From contig NZ_AUIK01000020.1 of assembly GCF_000423665.1 (NCBI RefSeq), positions 1 to 64,000 on the forward strand: a DNA stretch of 64,000 nucleotides, written 5' to 3'. Source of the DNA: Solirubrobacter soli DSM 22325 (GTDB taxonomy: Bacteria > Actinomycetota > Thermoleophilia > Solirubrobacterales > Solirubrobacteraceae). This document shows, piece after piece, positions 60,992 to 64,000 of the stretch. The position numbers were made by a program, and so were the translations under genes. Numbering within the stretch: position 1 is the stretch's first letter; every line of letters starts with the position of its first letter. The notes beneath the pieces are model-generated. The model did not search any database and was not told where the DNA came from. It saw nothing but the letters and a program-made list of their open reading frames with translations.

Positions 60992-61647
60992 GTCGTCCTG
61001 ACGACGACGTCGGAGAACGCGGCCTCGATGTCGATCGCCCGGCTCCCCGATCCGAGCACCGCGTGCGTCTCTGAGCCGAGGGCGTCGACGCGCGAATGTC
61101 GGCCGGTCACCGCGATCGCCGCGTCGGCGCCCGCGTCGAGCACGAGTTCGATCGAGGCGCTCTCGCTGCGCAGCCGCCAGTCCCCGTCGCGCGGTGACCC
61201 GGCGATCACCGCGGAGCCCGCCGTGACCCGGAGATCCAGAGCTCCCGACACGCCTTCGATCCCGGCGCTGCCGGCCTGCACGACCGCGCGCAGCGCTCCA
61301 TTGATGCCGCGCACCGTGAGCAGCGCCCCGGTCACTTCGACGTCCACGTCGAGCTCCGGATTCACGCGCACCGCAAGCCGGCCGCCGCCGTGCCACGTCC
61401 CGAAGCGCGAGCCCCCGAACGCCGTGTCGCTGACGACGAGCACGTCGCCCTCGCGCTGGACGTGGTGCGTTCCGTCCACCACGACGAGGTCGGCGACTGC
61501 CGGGTCGGCCTCGACCTCGATCGGGTGGTAGGCCGACCGCACGCGTAGGCCCCGCGGGAGACCAACTGGAACGTCGAGCAGACGAACGGCATCGATCGGC
61601 TCCAGTCGGCCGGCCGCGACGTCCTCGAGGATCTGGCGGCGGCTCAT
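60988..61647 (-). CDS. DUF4097-like beta-helical protein
   Basis: The 219-residue protein has a short N-terminal helix (SRRQILEDVAAGRLEPIDAVRLLD) and then repeating beta-strand blocks of the DUF4097 (adhesin-like) type, such as TGALLTVRGINGALRAVVQAG, SGALDLRVTAGSAVIAG and SESASIELVLDAGADAAIAV. The helical head (the SHOCT-like motif) is typical of these actinobacterial regulators. It is coupled to the C45 gene (ATGA at 61644) and to the DUF2089 gene (ATGA at 60988). The function is unknown. Confidence 0.78.
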   Translation of the reverse strand: MSRRQILEDVAAGRLEPIDAVRLLDVPVGLPRGLRVRSAYHPIEVEADPAVADLVVVDGTHHVQREGDVLVVSDTAFGGSRFGTWHGGGRLAVRVNPELDVDVEVTGALLTVRGINGALRAVVQAGSAGIEGVSGALDLRVTAGSAVIAGSPRDGDWRLRSESASIELVLDAGADAAIAVTGRHSRVDALGSETHAVLGSGSRAIDIEAAFSDVVVRTT

Positions 61648-62726
61648 GCCGGCGTCGCCGCGGTCTCGAGCTCGACGTCGAACGCACCTTCGTCGAACTC
61701 CTCGAGCGAGTGTCGCCAGGTCGCACCCGGCCAGTGGTACTCCACCTCGCCGCTTTCGGGTCGATAGACGGCCGTGTACAGCGTGCCGAACCCACCTTCG
61801 TAGTCGGTGCTGCGCAGCGGAGGCTGCAGCATGCCGGCGACCACGGCCTCGACATCGTGGTCCAGCAGCCCTTCGAGGTGGTCGAAGCGCTCGACCGTGC
61901 GCGTCCAGCGCGCATATTCCGGCCAGTCCACGACGCCCTGGTGGTTCGTCGCCACCCGGTGCTCGGTCACGCGCGTCGCCTCGCCGGGAGCGAGCCAGAC
62001 CGTCGCGTGGTCGCCGTGGCGGTCGAGGAGCGTGACGTTGTACGCAGCCTGCACCGGGATGCGCTTCAGCGCCGCGACGCCGTCGGCGACAGTCGCGCAC
62101 GTCTCCAGCACGTAGCGCACGACGATCGGGATGCTGAACCCGCGACCTGCGCACCGGCGCCCGCCAAATGTGAAGGACACCGCCAGCCCATGGTCGTTGA
62201 CGCCGTCGAGCAGGCCCCACAACTGGTCGGCCATGCCGACCACGCGCGTATTGGCGAGCTGCGTGTGCAGCACGACGGCGTCGAACAGGTGTGGGTCGTA
62301 GTCGTAGTTGCGGACCAGCGCCGCGCCGCCGGCGAGCGCGGCCTGCGCGCAGCCGCTCAGCAGCGGTGGCGGGTCGTACAGCGTCAGCATCCGCGCGCCG
62401 AGCTCGTCGGCGCCGACCGCGGCGACCAGCGCAGACCACGCCGGCACGAGCTCGGGCATATGACGCTCAAGGGCCGCTCGCGCCTCCGCCAGCGGGGGGC
62501 GGGCCGCACCGTGTTGCTCATACCAGCGCCGATATGCGGGCCAGCGCTGCTCGAACAGCCCTCGCAGCCCGCCCGCGCCGACTGCCTGGAAGGCGAGGTC
62601 ACTCGAGCGTGGGCCCGGGTCGGCAGATCGCTCGGCGCCCCGGATCTCAGCCAGGACCAGCTCGCGCACCGCGGCATCGGCGATGTACCGCGTGGCGGCG
62701 TCCTCAGCGATCTTCTGCCAACTCAT
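61644..62726 (-). CDS. C45-family autoproteolytic acyltransferase/hydrolase
   Basis: The 360-residue protein belongs to the C45 family (acyl-CoA:6-aminopenicillanic-acid acyltransferase type). The Ntn nucleophile is Cys 126 in LLSGCAQAAL, before which the precursor would cut itself. Further family elements are LVRNYDYDP, the strand GLAVSFTFGGR and VATNHQG. The acyl substrate is unknown. The ATG at 62726 is preferred over a TTG at 62735. It follows an ATP-grasp gene by 35 bp and leads a DUF4097-DUF2089 tail, all overlapping by 4 nt. Confidence 0.85.
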   Translation of the reverse strand: MSWQKIAEDAATRYIADAAVRELVLAEIRGAERSADPGPRSSDLAFQAVGAGGLRGLFEQRWPAYRRWYEQHGAARPPLAEARAALERHMPELVPAWSALVAAVGADELGARMLTLYDPPPLLSGCAQAALAGGAALVRNYDYDPHLFDAVVLHTQLANTRVVGMADQLWGLLDGVNDHGLAVSFTFGGRRCAGRGFSIPIVVRYVLETCATVADGVAALKRIPVQAAYNVTLLDRHGDHATVWLAPGEATRVTEHRVATNHQGVVDWPEYARWTRTVERFDHLEGLLDHDVEAVVAGMLQPPLRSTDYEGGFGTLYTAVYRPESGEVEYHWPGATWRHSLEEFDEGAFDVELETAATPA

Positions 62727-62761
62727 CTCTCGCAAATTAGCAAGAGCGACTTGTCATATTG

Positions 62762-64000
62762 CTACCCCGGCTGCTTGAGGGCTACCAGCCTCACCGGCGC
62801 GGAAGGCTCGCCCGGGGCCACCGGCGTCCCGGCGAACTGCGCCTTGAGCGCGTCGATCCACTCGTGGCACCGCTCGGTCAGCTCGCCGTCGTCGTTCTGC
62901 ATCCGCCCGCGCGCGACGAGGATGCCGAGGTCGGCGCCCTTGTAGCGGTACTCCCCGCGGGTGGCGATGCTCAGATAGAACGCCTCACCCTCGTCGATCA
63001 GGCTGTGCCAGTCGTTGGCCCAGCGCCCGAAGGAGATCCTCCCCCGCTCGTCGAGCCGCCAGACCCCCGTCTTCGGCGCGGCGGTCAGGAGCTCGATCTC
63101 GGGGTTGGTCTCCTTGATGATGATCTGACTCCAGACGTCGTCACCGGCACTTTGCGCCCAGCGGCGGTTGATGTCAGCCACGTCGATCTCGTACGGGACG
63201 TCCATGTACTCGAGCAGGTGGAACAGGAACAGCGGCATGTCGGCGTAGGCGCCGGCGGTCACGTTGGTCATCGAGCTGATGCCGCTGAGGCGCGGGTTGA
63301 GCTCGCCCAGATACAGCTCACCCGAGTCCTTGTCGACGAGGAAGTCAACCTCGAAGAACCCCCGGTAGCCCTCTTGCGAGAGCCGATTGCCGAGCTTCTC
63401 GGTGAGGTCGCGGGCTCGCGCGCGATGCACCTTCGGCAGCGCGTCGTGATAGATGTCGTTCCCGCACCATCCGCCCTGGTACGGCGTCAGTTCGGGACAG
63501 CCGATCATGCTGGTCATGAATGGCCCGACGACGGTGCCGCAGCGGGTCAAGCACGCTTCCAGGCACACCTCGAAGTTGTTGATCCGCTTCATGATCTTCA
63601 GCTCGCCGCCGACGAGCTTCTCGGCATGGCGGTCCCAGTCGCGCTGGCCGCGGATGAAGAACGTCGTCTTCCCCGAGTCGCCGTACGCCGTCTGGACGAC
63701 GAGATCGTCACCCAGCGATGCCGCGTCGGCGAGCGTCTGCAGCTCCTGGTAGGTCGACGCCCAGGCCATCGTGTTGGGCACGCTCGGCAGGCCCGCCTCC
63801 TCGGCCAGCCGGGTCGTCACCAGCTTTGAGTCCAGCCGGGAGCGCAACTCGGCCGGGGGATGGATGACCTGCAGGCCGGCCTTGGCGGCCAGCGCCTCGG
63901 TCTCACCGTCGAACATGACGAACGCAGCTTTTCCGCCAGGCCCTCGCGCTGCCATCCACGCGAGGATCTCGGGGTCGCGCAGCAGGTGGTTGCAGACGTC
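62762..64000 (-). CDS. ATP-grasp family protein (carboxylase-like), cut by window end
   Basis: The visible 412 residues, with the N-terminus missing, hold the ATP-grasp fold: the lysine strand LVVQTAYGDSGKTTFFIRG, the acidic E-x-D in FFEVDFLVDKDSG and LYLGELNPRLSGISSMTNV. The nearest general resemblance is to biotin carboxylase/carbamoyl-phosphate-type ATP-grasp enzymes, which join a carboxylate to an amine or similar through acyl phosphate. The C-terminal ~130 residues are of unknown type. The gene is the promoter-proximal member of an operon with the C45 acyltransferase. Whether it is peptide ligase-like is inference. Confidence 0.88.
   Translation of the reverse strand, partial: DVCNHLLRDPEILAWMAARGPGGKAAFVMFDGETEALAAKAGLQVIHPPAELRSRLDSKLVTTRLAEEAGLPSVPNTMAWASTYQELQTLADAASLGDDLVVQTAYGDSGKTTFFIRGQRDWDRHAEKLVGGELKIMKRINNFEVCLEACLTRCGTVVGPFMTSMIGCPELTPYQGGWCGNDIYHDALPKVHRARARDLTEKLGNRLSQEGYRGFFEVDFLVDKDSGELYLGELNPRLSGISSMTNVTAGAYADMPLFLFHLLEYMDVPYEIDVADINRRWAQSAGDDVWSQIIIKETNPEIELLTAAPKTGVWRLDERGRISFGRWANDWHSLIDEGEAFYLSIATRGEYRYKGADLGILVARGRMQNDDGELTERCHEWIDALKAQFAGTPVAPGEPSAPVRLVALKQPG

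Overview
The window is high-GC DNA (roughly 70 % by eye) from an actinobacterium. The gene content (LexA with actinobacterial SOS boxes, DUF2017 beside clpS, an ImuB/DUF6504/DnaE2 mutasome, a SigB/F-like sigma factor, secreted proteins with Thr-Pro linkers, many apparently leaderless starts) fits the Thermoleophilia, for example a Solirubrobacter-like soil organism. That placement is inference. No rRNA, CRISPR array or intact transposase was seen; the window is ordinary chromosome with a few decayed patches.

Layout. 1-8.6 kb: acyl-CoA dehydrogenase (cut by the window edge) back to back with an AMP-dependent acyl-CoA synthetase; a secreted LVIVD propeller protein divergent from a DUF305 lipoprotein; an overlapping gene pair made of an endonuclease-like/STAND NTPase and a helical partner; a secreted alpha/beta hydrolase. 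8.7-24 kb: a class III aminotransferase, two unknown genes of unlike composition, an NCS2 purine permease, a 1195-residue Ser/Thr kinase-ATPase-TPR protein, and several secreted or membrane proteins (HAD acid phosphatase, M15-like peptidase, ThuA-like protein, a 700-residue protein with an internal duplication). 24-35 kb: housekeeping and metabolism: PspC, DUF2017-clpS, GMC oxidoreductase, the cstA-ybdD-coaA operon, azlC-azlD divergent from a CGNR regulator, an M24 peptidase, a CAP protein, and ridA-ilvA. 35-43 kb: a DUF255 thioredoxin-like protein, an MMPL transporter, glutamine synthetase, an HxlR regulator with a carboxymuconolactone-decarboxylase-like protein and a palindromic operator, a repeat-rich tail-anchored protein, and a cytochrome c.

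43-54.4 kb is the most coherent regulatory block. Three LexA-controlled units lie on one strand: dnaE2; imuB-DUF6504-SMI1/KNR4; and lexA with a zinc-ribbon gene. Their SOS boxes are readable, and the dnaE2 and imuB promoters share a nearly identical 33-bp block. Both polymerase genes and DUF6504 carry low-complexity inserts, two of them built from in-frame 30- or 60-bp tandem repeats. rnpB (RNase P RNA) lies just upstream of imuB, and tRNA-Leu(GAG) beyond lexA. Gene debris (an MFS C-terminus and a fatty-acid desaturase C-terminus) lies beside these loci.

54.4-64 kb: a gene-poor stretch, a SigB/F-like sigma factor, a DosS-like GAF histidine kinase divergent from an Rv2004c-like phosphotransferase/kinase and a receiver-only response regulator, and an operon of an ATP-grasp enzyme (cut by the window edge), a C45 autoproteolytic acyltransferase, a DUF4097-like protein and a DUF2089 protein.
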